Shown: positions 7,422-16,770, counted from the stretch's first letter. The stretch: 64,000 bases of DNA from JBHGAV01 sp041946685 (GCA_041946685.1 JBHGAV010000017.1:1-64000), one strand, 5' to 3'. Numbers and translations are program-made. Notes: generated by a model from the sequence alone, not told the origin.

Positions 7422-8741
7422 CTACTGACCCGTTCCTCGCAGGTCGGCGATGATCTCCAGTGCCCCTTGCCAGGACAGGTACAAGGCGCAAAGGATCGCC
7501 CCTATCATCACGGTGTTGGTGAGCCAGCCGTTGGCGTGCCGGCCCATGATCTTCCTGTCGGCGGTCAGAAGCATGACGATCACCATCATGACCGGAAGCA
7601 TGACGACGCTGATGACGCCGGTGGCCACCACGATGCCCACCGGCGTCCAGTCGGTGAAGAAGACGTAGAGCGGGGAGACAGACAGGTAGACCATCAGCCA
7701 GCGGTAGGCCGGCATCTCACCCGGCGTCGTCCCGTCCTCTATCATCCGCTTTGATGGACGGACAAACCTGTGGAAGACGTCCGACACCATAATGCCGAAG
7801 CCAGAACCGCTGCCCACATGAGCGCCAAAGACCACGCACAGAAGAGTTATCCCGAAGAACCCACCGCCCCAATCGCCGAGCACCTGTCCAAACATAGGAA
7901 CCAGGTCCTCCACGCGGCCTACGCGGATCCCTCGAGGTCCCAACACGCCGGCTGCGGCGATCTGGACCATCGCCAGCATGGATATGCCCCCTACGATGCC
8001 AGTGAGCAAGTCCTTCCGCTGGCTCCGCAGATGGTCGAGGGTGCGCCACCCCTTCTCGTGGACAAATGCGGAATACCGCAGATTACCGAAAGAACCCATC
8101 GCTGTGGAGACGACGGCCATCAAGACGATCCCGGAGTGGTACCTCCCGCCCTCCGAAGGCAGGACCGGGTGCAGCACTCCCCTCAGGAAGTCCCCAAGAT
8201 CCGGCCTGGAAGCGACGACCCCGCCCAGCAGGCAGATGACCATCACGCCAGCCAGGGGCTTGCTCACTTCTTCGACCCATTTGTACCGGCCCCAGAACAG
8301 CAGAATGAACGAGAGCGTCAAGAACACGAACCCCCATATGGCGGCACTGTGGGGCGTCGGCAGGGGGAAGATGAAGTTTGCGGCGACACCGAACATTGCC
8401 GCGCGTCCAAGCGCCCCCATATGCTGCCGCAACACCCAGAAGCCCATCCAAGACAATACTGCCCACCGGCCGATGCGGCCGCAGCCGGTAAGCACGGTCT
8501 CGCCCGTGACCAGAACATAGCGGGCAGTGGCGTCAAGAATGATAAACCTGGCCGCGCCCGTCACCACCAGGATCCAAAGCAGGCTATAGCCGTCGCTGCT
8601 GCCTGCCATCGAGTTCACGATCAGGTCGCGCGCGCCGATGCCGCTGAGAGCGAAGATCAATCCCGGGCCGACCGAGGCGAGGAAGCCCCACCAGCCTCGC
8701 CGTCCGGGCACACCTTTGGATGCCTGCGTACCGGATGCCAT
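7422..8741 (-). CDS. Divergent Nramp-family membrane transporter
   Basis: A 439-residue, 11-12-helix protein with the overall layout of Nramp (MntH) divalent metal transporters, beginning GPGLIFALSGIGARD in the first helix. In true Nramp proteins this helix carries the metal-binding DPGN and the sixth helix carries a Met-Pro-His motif. Here the first helix reads ALSGIGARD and the sixth-helix region reads VSTAMGSFGNLRYSAFVH, so the canonical metal ligands are absent. Transport of Mg2+, another solute or no metal at all is possible. The gene ends 36 nt upstream of nothing else on its strand; the receptor gene at 8745-11876 precedes it with a 3-nt gap, so they are probably co-transcribed. Confidence 0.75.
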   Translation of the reverse strand: MASGTQASKGVPGRRGWWGFLASVGPGLIFALSGIGARDLIVNSMAGSSDGYSLLWILVVTGAARFIILDATARYVLVTGETVLTGCGRIGRWAVLSWMGFWVLRQHMGALGRAAMFGVAANFIFPLPTPHSAAIWGFVFLTLSFILLFWGRYKWVEEVSKPLAGVMVICLLGGVVASRPDLGDFLRGVLHPVLPSEGGRYHSGIVLMAVVSTAMGSFGNLRYSAFVHEKGWRTLDHLRSQRKDLLTGIVGGISMLAMVQIAAAGVLGPRGIRVGRVEDLVPMFGQVLGDWGGGFFGITLLCVVFGAHVGSGSGFGIMVSDVFHRFVRPSKRMIEDGTTPGEMPAYRWLMVYLSVSPLYVFFTDWTPVGIVVATGVISVVMLPVMMVIVMLLTADRKIMGRHANGWLTNTVMIGAILCALYLSWQGALEIIADLRGTGQ

Positions 8742-8744
8742 GGT

Positions 8745-11700
8745 CTAAAAGCGCAACTTCAGGCCGAACTGGATCTCCCGGCTCTTGCCGGCCGAAGTGA
8801 TTCTGCCAAAGTCCTCCCGTACGGAGGTGTCCGTGAAGGTCTCCATACGCTCCACGGCGGGAAGATCGAAATTCACCCTGTTGAACAGATTGAAGAACTC
8901 GAATCGGAGATCGAGCGCAGCGCCTTCACCCAGCCGTGCGAGCATGAGCCGTCTGGAGATCGAGAGGTCGACCGTAGCCAGATCCGGTCCCGAGATGGTA
9001 TTGCGCCCGAGGTTGCCGAGGAACCCGGGCTCGGGCCTGCGGAATCCGCTGATATCCACCCAGCGCTGCGGGTCGCCGGTAACCGGGTTATTGTCGGCCT
9101 CTGGCGCGAGATCGGGGCGCTGGCCGATACTGGCACCCGACATGTGCGACTTGGTTTGCGCGGCATCGTAGGCGAGCCATGCCGTGGTCGGCACGCCGGA
9201 CGCATAGACGACGATGGTTCCCGCCTGCCACCCACCCACCACGGAATTCCACGACGAGCCCGGGACGCCCGGAAGATCCCAAGTCAAGCCGGCGGTGAAG
9301 TAGTGTCTAACGTCGTGCCCCGACAGCCCACGGTTGAACTTCGGATGGCCGTTCAACGGCAACACTCCACGGTTTGGCGATTCGTTGGACGAGTAGAAGT
9401 TGGAGCTGTCGTCGATGCTCTTGGAGAAAGTATAGGCGAGCTGCGCTTGCAGGCCTCCGGCCAGCCGCCTCTGAAAATCGGTCTGGAGGCCGTGGTAGAA
9501 GGAGTGCGCATCAAACTCGCGGTTCCGAATTCCTCCGAACACCGGGTTGATCCTCTCGCCCCCGGCTGGAAAGAACAGGCGTCCATCGGCCAGTTGGACA
9601 GGCTTGACTATGTTGGCGTCGTTGGTGATGCTGGACAGATTCAGGCCGTGCGAACCGACGTAGGCCACGCGGAGAGAGCTTCCGGGGCCGATCCGCTGCT
9701 CCACGTTGAAGTTCCATTGTTGGACATAGGGCTGGCGCAGATTGCGGGGGATGCGATCGACAGCGAGATCAGGCGTGGGGCTGGCCAGCAGGGCGCGGTA
9801 GCCGCCCTTGGGAAAGTCGCCCGCGACGAGAGCCCGAGTCTCGCCGCGCCGGAAGAACGGAGAGTTTCGAACGCCGATGTAAGAAACGTAGGGAGACAGC
9901 AGCAGATCAGGAAAAACGCCGTAGCCGCTGCGGACGAGGGTCGCGCCGCTGCCGAACAAGTCCCAGGCCAGCCCCACGCGAGGCGCCAGGTTCCGCCAGG
10001 AGGGATTGTCATAGAGAGGCTCGCCGGTGCGCATCTGAAGGTCGCTCAGCAGATCGAGGTTGGAAAGCTTGCCGTTCACCTCCGTTGGGACGGTGGCCCA
10101 CTCCCAGCGCAACCCGACTTGCATCGTCAGGCGCCGGAACAACTTCCGTGACTCCTCGATGTAGAGCGCCCCGATCCACTGACGGAAGCCGCGTACGGTA
10201 TCCGAGCCCGGGAACTGTGCGCGGAACCGGTCGGGAATGTTCCGCAGCAGGTGGTTGAGGTCGCGGAAACGGAAGTCTCCATACTGGCGGTTCTGGCTGT
10301 CCATATTGAACTGCGTGCGCTCTAGACGGGCGCCCCACTTGAGGGAGCGGCGGCCGGCCGCGTGGGTGAAATCATCGCTGGCCTGAAAGGAGTTCAGGAC
10401 AGGCTTGTTCAGCCCGAGAGAGCCGCTGCCTCCGGGGAAATCGGTCAAACCGACCACCAGGATCGAGCCCATCCTTCCCGAGCCTGGGATGAACTCCAGG
10501 TCGGATTTGTCCGTCTCCGGCAGACGCGTCACGGAATCGCTGTCAGAAGTCAGGTTTCTCGAGAAACCGGCGCGCGCGGTCTGGAGAAGGGTGGAAGAGA
10601 AGAGCCATGTGTGCTCAGCAACCGCAGACTGGTGACGGGTGCGATTCAGCCGGGTGCCGGCCTCGAAGTCGGTGCTGCTCTGCTGCCTCGCCCCGTCATA
10701 GGAGTAGCGGAAGAAGAGCTTGTTTCGGTCGCCGACGCAGTGATCGAGCCGGGAGGTGACAAAGCGCTCATCGCTCACCGTATTGTTGGCGAAGACGTAG
10801 AAACCGGTGTCTCCGAAGACCGCGCCGTTTGGCAACGGATAGAGCGGCAGGATGCGGGCGATCGCGGGGTCAACGGTGACCGAGCCGGATGTGAGATTGC
10901 CCTTGCGCGCCTCCGCACTGAGCGTGGTGTTGAAGGTGGTGTTGCCGCGCTCCTCCAGCAGGGTCTCGTGATTGGCGAAGAAGAAAGTCTTGTCCTTGCG
11001 CACAGGTCCGCCGAGAGACACGCCGAATTGGTGCCGGCGGAATTCCGGAGGTTTCTCGCCGTCGAAGAAATTGCGGGCGTCCACATTGTCATTGCGGTGA
11101 AAGTAGAACGCAGCCCCGTGAAAGACGTTCGTGCCGGACCTAGTCACCGCGTTGATGATTCCGCCCCCGGCCTGTCCGTATTGCGCGCTGTAGGCGGTGC
11201 TCAGCACGCTGAACTCCAGAATCGCATCCACGCCCAGGTTCAGACCGGTTACGCTTCCAGGAGTCGAGCCGTTGTACGTTGTGACGCTGAGTCCGTCCAG
11301 GCGAAAACTGTTCTGAAAAGGGCGCGAGCCGGAGATGCTGATGTGCGTTCCGTAGCCGGTGTCTACGTCGCGGTCCTGCGCCCGGGCGGCCGGCACGCCC
11401 GCCATGAGTGTCGCCAACTGGATGTAATCGCGGCCGTTCAAGGGCATGCGCTCAATGGTGTGGTTGTTGACCACGCTGGAGATCGCCGACGGCGATGCCT
11501 CAATGATGCGGGCCTCACCCGTCACCACGATACTGCTCGACAGCTCGCCGACCACCATACGGTGGTCGACGACGGCCTCGTGATCCACTTCGAGGCTGAC
11601 GCCCTCGTGACGGCTCGTTCTCATTCCCTCCTTCTCCGCCGTCACCTGGTAGATACCGAGCGGTATGCGCTCAAGCCTGTAGAAACCGTCGCCGTCCGTG

Positions 11701-11876
11701 ACGGCAGTACGAGCCGCATTCGTGGCGGTCTGTACCACGCGAATCACGGCACCGGGCACGGAACCGCCGCTCTGATCGACAACCCTTCCCGCAATCGCGC
11801 CGTAGCGGTCCTGCGCGCTGCCCCACGCGAAGCAGACGAGCAGACCAGCAATTGTCGATACGCACCGCAGCATCAT
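8745..11876 (-). CDS. Oar-like TonB-dependent outer membrane receptor
   Basis: A 1043-residue outer-membrane protein with a signal peptide (cleavage near WGSAQ, residue 21). A carboxypeptidase regulatory-like domain follows at about 25-105 (GAIAGRVVDQSGGSVPGAVI), then a plug domain at about 115-240 (MPLNGRDYIQLATLMAGVP, the conserved NGRD of Oar receptors). The long beta-barrel ends in LKLRF, with a terminal Phe as usual for BAM substrates. Such receptors are abundant in Acidobacteria and are thought to take up or export large substrates. It lies 10 nt downstream of the PaaK-like gene and 3 nt upstream of the Nramp-like gene. The ligand is unknown. Confidence 0.9.
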   Translation of the reverse strand: MMLRCVSTIAGLLVCFAWGSAQDRYGAIAGRVVDQSGGSVPGAVIRVVQTATNAARTAVTDGDGFYRLERIPLGIYQVTAEKEGMRTSRHEGVSLEVDHEAVVDHRMVVGELSSSIVVTGEARIIEASPSAISSVVNNHTIERMPLNGRDYIQLATLMAGVPAARAQDRDVDTGYGTHISISGSRPFQNSFRLDGLSVTTYNGSTPGSVTGLNLGVDAILEFSVLSTAYSAQYGQAGGGIINAVTRSGTNVFHGAAFYFHRNDNVDARNFFDGEKPPEFRRHQFGVSLGGPVRKDKTFFFANHETLLEERGNTTFNTTLSAEARKGNLTSGSVTVDPAIARILPLYPLPNGAVFGDTGFYVFANNTVSDERFVTSRLDHCVGDRNKLFFRYSYDGARQQSSTDFEAGTRLNRTRHQSAVAEHTWLFSSTLLQTARAGFSRNLTSDSDSVTRLPETDKSDLEFIPGSGRMGSILVVGLTDFPGGSGSLGLNKPVLNSFQASDDFTHAAGRRSLKWGARLERTQFNMDSQNRQYGDFRFRDLNHLLRNIPDRFRAQFPGSDTVRGFRQWIGALYIEESRKLFRRLTMQVGLRWEWATVPTEVNGKLSNLDLLSDLQMRTGEPLYDNPSWRNLAPRVGLAWDLFGSGATLVRSGYGVFPDLLLSPYVSYIGVRNSPFFRRGETRALVAGDFPKGGYRALLASPTPDLAVDRIPRNLRQPYVQQWNFNVEQRIGPGSSLRVAYVGSHGLNLSSITNDANIVKPVQLADGRLFFPAGGERINPVFGGIRNREFDAHSFYHGLQTDFQRRLAGGLQAQLAYTFSKSIDDSSNFYSSNESPNRGVLPLNGHPKFNRGLSGHDVRHYFTAGLTWDLPGVPGSSWNSVVGGWQAGTIVVYASGVPTTAWLAYDAAQTKSHMSGASIGQRPDLAPEADNNPVTGDPQRWVDISGFRRPEPGFLGNLGRNTISGPDLATVDLSISRRLMLARLGEGAALDLRFEFFNLFNRVNFDLPAVERMETFTDTSVREDFGRITSAGKSREIQFGLKLRF

Positions 11877-11886
11877 TCCATCTACT

Positions 11887-13464
11887 CTATCCTTGATCCT
11901 GTGGCCGGGGCTGGTGCAGGAGGTTTATCTTGCCTCCGCCCATCGAATGTGGTTCCGCCAGCACCACGCGAAGGGCTCCCATCTGTGTCCAAGCGCCGCC
12001 GGCCGGGCCCCCGCCCCAAACCCTCCTGAGTTCGCCCAAGAAGAAGCGCTTGATCTCGTCTTCGGACCCGCCCAGGCGCGGGTGCGCGCGCAATTCGATC
12101 TCCGTTTGTCCGGCTCCTTCGTGTTCCACAAGCTGGAAGTCGGAGGAGACCCCGCCAAACCGCGCAGGAAGGCTTTGCTCCAGAATCTGGAGCAGACCCC
12201 CGGAGAGCAAGGTGACGCCTCCCCCGGTGAGCTTGCCATAGCTGAAGATGTTGTCAAGTTGCGTGGTCAGGCCGAGCGCGGAAAGGCCGCAATCGCACTT
12301 AGCCGTCCCGAGGGTGCCGGCGTCATCCATCTCCACGTTCACAACCACCGTCGGAGCAGATGGCAGCAGTGGGGTCAACAAGAGCGAATCCACCTCCACA
12401 CCACTGAGAGGGGCGAGCCTGCGGCGGCTGAGGACGGCAATACTGTCGAGACTGACGTGCACGCAGTTCCCCTGCATCCGGCGGCAACTCACGCCGATCG
12501 TTCCAAGCTCGGAAGCCGCGTACCGGGAGTGAACCTCGCAGCCGGAGGCTTCAATGGCGGCTCGCTTGGCGGCCGTCAAGGCTTCGCCGCCAAGGAGGAA
12601 GAGCGTGCCGCTTATATCGAGGCCCAGTTCCTGCGCCGCGACAACGGCACGAACGCCGCAGCTTGCCGCCCCCATGACCAGACTGGGAACGCCTTGCCGC
12701 CTGCGGTGCGCGATCCAGCGGGCCACAGGCCGAAAATCGTTTTGCGGCAGCCACGTGGGCAGCGTGGCGGGCACGCCCAGGAGGCGCAACTCCACCAGGA
12801 AGGCCAGGGTCAACAGCCGGTAATGAGTGGCACGGCGGTCGCCTCCCAAGGCGAACCACCTGTCGTGCGGGTTTCCCCGGCGCGCATAGTTGAGCGCCCG
12901 ACGTATGCCGCCCGTGGACGGCAGTATCCTCGAAATGGCGACGAGTGCCCTGGTCGAGGGCTCGTACTGTTCCGTCATGACGAGATTCTGGGCTTCGCGG
13001 TAGATCTGGTACTCGAGGCTGCGCTTGGTGACCGTCCCGAGGCTGCGGCTGCCGCTCGATGTGGCCATCTCGACGACACCCGTGAACCGAGGATTGGCAA
13101 AGGCGGGAGTGCTGACCATGATTTGTCGGCCGCTCCGCTCGACCGCCGTCTTACCCTTGAACTCGTCGTGGGTGAGATAGACGCCTGCCCGGTAGAGGGT
13201 TTCTAGGGCCGCTTCCAGACCTTCACGCCGTACGGTGCGTTCCAGGTCCCCGTATGTGCAGCCGGCCCACGAGAAGAGCGTATGGTAAGGGTTGGCCGGA
13301 TTGTCGAACACGGCATGCTTCATCAAGTCGAGGAAGTTGCGTTCCCGGTTGTGGAGGCTCCGGCAGATCAGCCCCTGAGGATCAGGTTCGAGAGGAACTC
13401 TCGCCCATCTGGCCAGCCCAAGGGCCATCGCCGCGTAGTAACGTGTCTCCCCCAACAAGATCAT
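11887..13464 (-). CDS. Phenylacetate-CoA ligase-like (PaaK-type) adenylating enzyme
   Basis: A 525-residue protein of the ANL (adenylate-forming) superfamily, close to PaaK/LuxE-type enzymes. Visible signatures are the phosphate-binding TSSGSRS (near residue 135), the YAASELG adenylate motif, a CDCG Cys pair typical of PaaK-like proteins and the DNIFSYGKLTGGG hinge. It should activate a carboxylic acid with ATP, either to a CoA thioester or for transfer to another acceptor. No phenylacetate catabolic gene is nearby. It precedes the Oar-like receptor by 10 nt on the same strand, so both may belong to one transcription unit. The start is ATG 13464. Confidence 0.75.
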   Translation of the reverse strand: MILLGETRYYAAMALGLARWARVPLEPDPQGLICRSLHNRERNFLDLMKHAVFDNPANPYHTLFSWAGCTYGDLERTVRREGLEAALETLYRAGVYLTHDEFKGKTAVERSGRQIMVSTPAFANPRFTGVVEMATSSGSRSLGTVTKRSLEYQIYREAQNLVMTEQYEPSTRALVAISRILPSTGGIRRALNYARRGNPHDRWFALGGDRRATHYRLLTLAFLVELRLLGVPATLPTWLPQNDFRPVARWIAHRRRQGVPSLVMGAASCGVRAVVAAQELGLDISGTLFLLGGEALTAAKRAAIEASGCEVHSRYAASELGTIGVSCRRMQGNCVHVSLDSIAVLSRRRLAPLSGVEVDSLLLTPLLPSAPTVVVNVEMDDAGTLGTAKCDCGLSALGLTTQLDNIFSYGKLTGGGVTLLSGGLLQILEQSLPARFGGVSSDFQLVEHEGAGQTEIELRAHPRLGGSEDEIKRFFLGELRRVWGGGPAGGAWTQMGALRVVLAEPHSMGGGKINLLHQPRPQDQG

Positions 13465-13618
13465 CTCCAGTCAACACCGGTATGAGAACCGGATCACATC
13501 AGCTTAGATCAACCGGTCTGAGATATCCACCGGGATTCCCGCTTCCCTGCGGGGAGCCCGGTATCGACAATCGAGGAGCACCCCACATCAGCACGCCTCC
13601 GTAGCGGAGCTTCCTGGG

Positions 13619-15727
13619 CTATTTCGCGTCGCGCCAGTTGGCGCCGACGCCGATGTCCACTACCAGCGGCACTTCCAGCGTGTGCACCTGCTCCATCTCG
13701 CTCTTTACCATGCGGCTGATTTCCGGCACTTCTTCGGGAGGAAGCTCGAAGACCAGCTCGTCGTGCACCTGAAGCAGCATCGTCGCGCGCGCCCCAAGCT
13801 CGCGAAGCCGCTGATCGATGCGGACCATGGCCAGCTTGATCAGGTCCGCCGCCGTGCCCTGGAGCGGGGTGTTGACAGCGGTACGCTCGGCGAAGCCGCG
13901 CGCGTTCGGATTGCGCGAGTTGATGTCCGGAATGAGCCGCCGGCGTCCGAACAGCGTCCGGGTCTCGCCGGTCTTGCGGACCTCTTCGATCTGCCGGTCG
14001 ATGAACTTCCTGACCCCGGCGTAGCGTGCAAAGTAGCTCTGGATGTAGACCTGCGCCTCGCTCTGGGGGATGCCGAGCTGGGCTGCCAGACCGAAGGCGC
14101 TCAACCCGTAAATGATGCCGAAGTTCACCGTCTTGGCATCGCGGCGCTGCTCGGGTGTCACCAGGAGCGGCGGCACGCCGAAGACCTCGGCCGCGGTACG
14201 GGTGTGGACGTCTTCGCCTTTGCGGAAGGCGTCCACCAGCAACGGGTCGCGCGACATGTGAGCCAGCAGGCGGAGCTCGATCTGGGAGTAGTCGGCGACC
14301 AGGAGTCTCCAGCCGTCCCTGGGGACAAACGCGGCACGAATCTCGCGGCCGAGTTCGGTGCGTATCGGGATGTTCTGAAGGTTCGGATTTGAGGAAGAGA
14401 GTCTGCCCGTGGCGGCGCCCACCGGGTTGAAGCTGGTGTGCAGGCGTCCGGTCTCCGGGTTGACGAGCGCGGGCAGGGCATCCACGTAGGTCCCCTTCAG
14501 CTTGGCGAGCTGGCGGTATTCGAGCACCTTGGCCGCGATGGGATGCGAGGCGGCGAGTTCCTCCAGAACTTCGGCAGCCGTCGACACGGACTTGCTCTTG
14601 CCGCGCACCGCCGGTGCGGGGAGACCCAGTTCCTCGAACAGAACCTTGCCAAGCTGCTGGGGGGAGTTGATGTTGAAGGGGTGGCCGGCGAGCGAGTGGA
14701 TTTCCTCGCTCAATCGCTCGATGTCCTTCTGCATCCGCGCGGAAAGGCCCGTCAGTACCTGCACATCGATGCGCACGCCGGTCTGCTCCATGCGCCTGAG
14801 CACGGGAAGGAGCGGCCGGTCGATGGGCTCAAACAAGCCCTCCGGCTCCGGTTCGGCCCCGTCCAGCTCCTTGAGCAGGCTGGTGAACTCCAGTTCCTTG
14901 TAGATCTCCCGAAGCGCCGCTTTGTTGGGAGGACCGATGCGGAACTCGTCGGGGGACCAGGCGACCGGCGCCGAGGCGTCAATCGTGGCGAGGCGCTTGC
15001 TCAGAAGGATGCGGTCGCGGTTCTGCTGGAGGCTCTCGCGGTAGGCGCGCCGTTCGACTTCGGCGGCGCCCTCGAGAGCTGCCTCGACCGAGCCGAAGCG
15101 GGCGATGAGGTCGCGCGCCCCCTTGTCTCCGATGCCCGGTGCGCCGGGGATGTTGTCCACGGGGTCGCCCTTGAGCGCCAGCAGGTCGGCAACCTGCGCG
15201 GGCTCGACGCCGAGGAACTCTTTCACCTTGGCCGGGTCGTACCACTCGTCGTCCTTCATCGGATTGAGCATCGAGACCCCGCCGCCGACCAGTTGCAGCA
15301 TGTCCTTGTCGCTAGAGACGATGACCACCTCCATGCCCGATTCCACGGCCTTGCGCGCCAGGGCTCCGATAACGTCGTCCGCTTCAAAGCCGTCCTGCTG
15401 AATGACGGGGATGGACATGGCCTCGAGCAGACGCCGGACCCAGGGGATTTGCTCGAGGAGGTCGGGGGGCGTTTCGGCGCGGTTGGCCTTGTACTGGTCG
15501 AACTCCCGCTCGCGGAAGGTGGGGCCCTCGCTCTCGAAGACTGCGGCGATGTGCTCCGGCTGGTGGACCGTGGTCAGGCGGCGCATCATGTTGTGGAAGA
15601 TGTAGACCGCTTCGGTGGCCATTCCCGACCGGGTCCGCATGGGCGGTGCGCCGCTACGAGCCCGGGCGTGGTAGGCGCGGAAGATGAAGCCGAAAGCATC
15701 CACGAGAAACAGGCGGCTGGCCGGCAT
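13619..15727 (-). CDS. polA: DNA polymerase I lacking the 3'-5' exonuclease domain
   Basis: A 702-residue polymerase for Okazaki-fragment processing and repair. The 5' nuclease domain (about 1-290) has DAFGFIFRAYHA, QDGFEADDVIGALA, SSDKDMLQLV and DPVDNIPGAPGIGDKG. The polymerase domain (about 310-702) has motif A DYSQIELRLLAHMS, motif B RRDAKTVNFGIIYG and motif C QVHDELVFE. Between them only about 15 residues (ELDGAEPEPEGLFEPID) replace the roughly 190-residue proofreading domain of a standard PolA. The frame is intact, so this is an architecture and not a frameshift. ATG 15727 is chosen because it begins MPASRLFLVDAFGF; upstream in-frame codons are not conserved-looking. It is divergent from lpxC across a 152-bp gap. 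Confidence 0.93.
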   Translation of the reverse strand: MPASRLFLVDAFGFIFRAYHARARSGAPPMRTRSGMATEAVYIFHNMMRRLTTVHQPEHIAAVFESEGPTFREREFDQYKANRAETPPDLLEQIPWVRRLLEAMSIPVIQQDGFEADDVIGALARKAVESGMEVVIVSSDKDMLQLVGGGVSMLNPMKDDEWYDPAKVKEFLGVEPAQVADLLALKGDPVDNIPGAPGIGDKGARDLIARFGSVEAALEGAAEVERRAYRESLQQNRDRILLSKRLATIDASAPVAWSPDEFRIGPPNKAALREIYKELEFTSLLKELDGAEPEPEGLFEPIDRPLLPVLRRMEQTGVRIDVQVLTGLSARMQKDIERLSEEIHSLAGHPFNINSPQQLGKVLFEELGLPAPAVRGKSKSVSTAAEVLEELAASHPIAAKVLEYRQLAKLKGTYVDALPALVNPETGRLHTSFNPVGAATGRLSSSNPNLQNIPIRTELGREIRAAFVPRDGWRLLVADYSQIELRLLAHMSRDPLLVDAFRKGEDVHTRTAAEVFGVPPLLVTPEQRRDAKTVNFGIIYGLSAFGLAAQLGIPQSEAQVYIQSYFARYAGVRKFIDRQIEEVRKTGETRTLFGRRRLIPDINSRNPNARGFAERTAVNTPLQGTAADLIKLAMVRIDQRLRELGARATMLLQVHDELVFELPPEEVPEISRMVKSEMEQVHTLEVPLVVDIGVGANWRDAK

Positions 15728-15791
15728 GCTTCCCCAATCATACCCCCGCCGGGCCGAGGGAGGCGCGGCTGCTACACTGGTAATTCGGAGT

Positions 15792-15837
15792 GTTGCATTT
15801 TCGCAACAGTATGTTGAATTCAACCTATTGATTTCAA
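15792..15837. promoter_or_regulatory. Three adjacent dyads in the polA-lpxC intergenic region
   Basis: Three perfect symmetric sequences lie in tandem: GTTGC-ATTTTC-GCAAC at 15792-15807, GTTGAATTCAAC at 15813-15824 and TTGATTTCAA at 15828-15837. The stretch is also markedly richer in A and T than its surroundings. It lies 65 nt before the polA start and about 40 nt before the lpxC start, so a bound regulator could affect both genes. I do not recognise the regulator. Confidence 0.45.
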
Positions 15838-15879
15838 AAAGAATAAGACTGGACAACGGCTTGCAAGGCTAATGTCGCT

Positions 15880-16770
15880 TTGCGATACGAAACCACAATT
15901 CAGCGGCCGGTAGAGGCATCCGGGGTAGGACTCCACAGCGGTGTGCCGGTGTCGATCAGGATACTGCCGGCACCGCCCTCCACGGGCATTGTCTTCCTGC
16001 GAACCGACCTGGACCGGTTCCCCATCCCCGCCAACTGGAGACACGTCGCGCGGGTGAGCTACGCCACCAGCCTGATGCGTCAGGGCGTTCTGATCTCGAC
16101 CACGGAGCATCTGCTCAGCGTGTTTTACAGCATGGGGGTGGATAACGCGTATGTGGAGATCGACAACCTGGAGGTGCCGATTCTGGACGGCAGCGGCCTG
16201 CCTTTCGTGGAGATGCTCGGGGAGGCGGGGCTGCAAACATACCGGCGGAGGCGGCGGTATTTGCACGTACGCCGCCCGGTCACGGTGGAGGACAGGGGAA
16301 AACGGATATCGATTCTCCCCGCGGACCGGTTCGTGCTTGCCTGCGAGGTCTACTTCAATCACCCTCTGGTGGGGCGGCAGAACCTGGAGCTGGAGGTGAG
16401 CAGCCAGCGCTTCGCCTCCGACATCGCGCCCGCGCGCACCTTCGGATTTGCCAACGAACTGGATCAGATGCGGAACATGGGCCTGATCCGGGGCGCCTCC
16501 CTGGCGAATGCCGTGTGCTTTGATCAGAACGGCGTGATGAATCCCGGCGGCCTGCGCTTCCCGGACGAGTGCTGCCGGCACAAGGCGCTGGACATGATCG
16601 GCGACCTGGCGCTGGTGGGGCGTCCGCTGCTCGGCCACGTGATCGCGGAACGCGCCGGGCATGCCATGCACGTGGCGCTGGTGGCCAAGATCATGTCCGA
16701 TCCTTCGCTGTACGAGGTTCTGAGCTTCGACCAGCTCGCCGACAGGGTCGCCCACGCGTTGGTATCGTAG
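15880..16770 (+). CDS. lpxC: UDP-3-O-acyl-N-acetylglucosamine deacetylase
   Basis: A 296-residue zinc deacetylase that catalyses the committed step of lipid A synthesis in the cytoplasm. Zinc ligands and catalytic residues are present: His77 in STTEHLLS, His234 and Asp238 in CRHKALDMIGDL, and His261 in ERAGHAMH. The DGSGLPFV and FGFANELDQM segments are also typical. Length matches LpxC. No ATG is in frame near the 5' end; TTG 15880 gives MRYETTIQRPVEASGVGLHSG, the standard N-terminus. It heads an envelope cluster on the plus strand, and the next gene begins 4 nt after its stop. Confidence 0.95.
   Translation: MRYETTIQRPVEASGVGLHSGVPVSIRILPAPPSTGIVFLRTDLDRFPIPANWRHVARVSYATSLMRQGVLISTTEHLLSVFYSMGVDNAYVEIDNLEVPILDGSGLPFVEMLGEAGLQTYRRRRRYLHVRRPVTVEDRGKRISILPADRFVLACEVYFNHPLVGRQNLELEVSSQRFASDIAPARTFGFANELDQMRNMGLIRGASLANAVCFDQNGVMNPGGLRFPDECCRHKALDMIGDLALVGRPLLGHVIAERAGHAMHVALVAKIMSDPSLYEVLSFDQLADRVAHALVS

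Noticed and set aside
7770..10151. A 793-codon open frame on the plus strand
   Set aside because: It lies antisense to two clear genes, the Nramp-like transporter and the Oar receptor, spans their junction and is rich in Arg/Gln/His with no family motif. It reflects GC-rich antisense codon structure.
10362..12029. A 555-codon open frame on the plus strand
   Set aside because: It is antisense to the Oar receptor and crosses into the PaaK-like gene; no recognisable domain and no ribosome site.
13538..13609. Hairpins CCCGC/GCGGG (13538-13553) and CTCCG/CGGAG (13597-13609) as a polA terminator
   Set aside because: Short stems with no T-tract on the minus strand; not supportable as a terminator.
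14438..15817. A 459-codon plus-strand open frame
   Set aside because: Antisense to polA; no motif.
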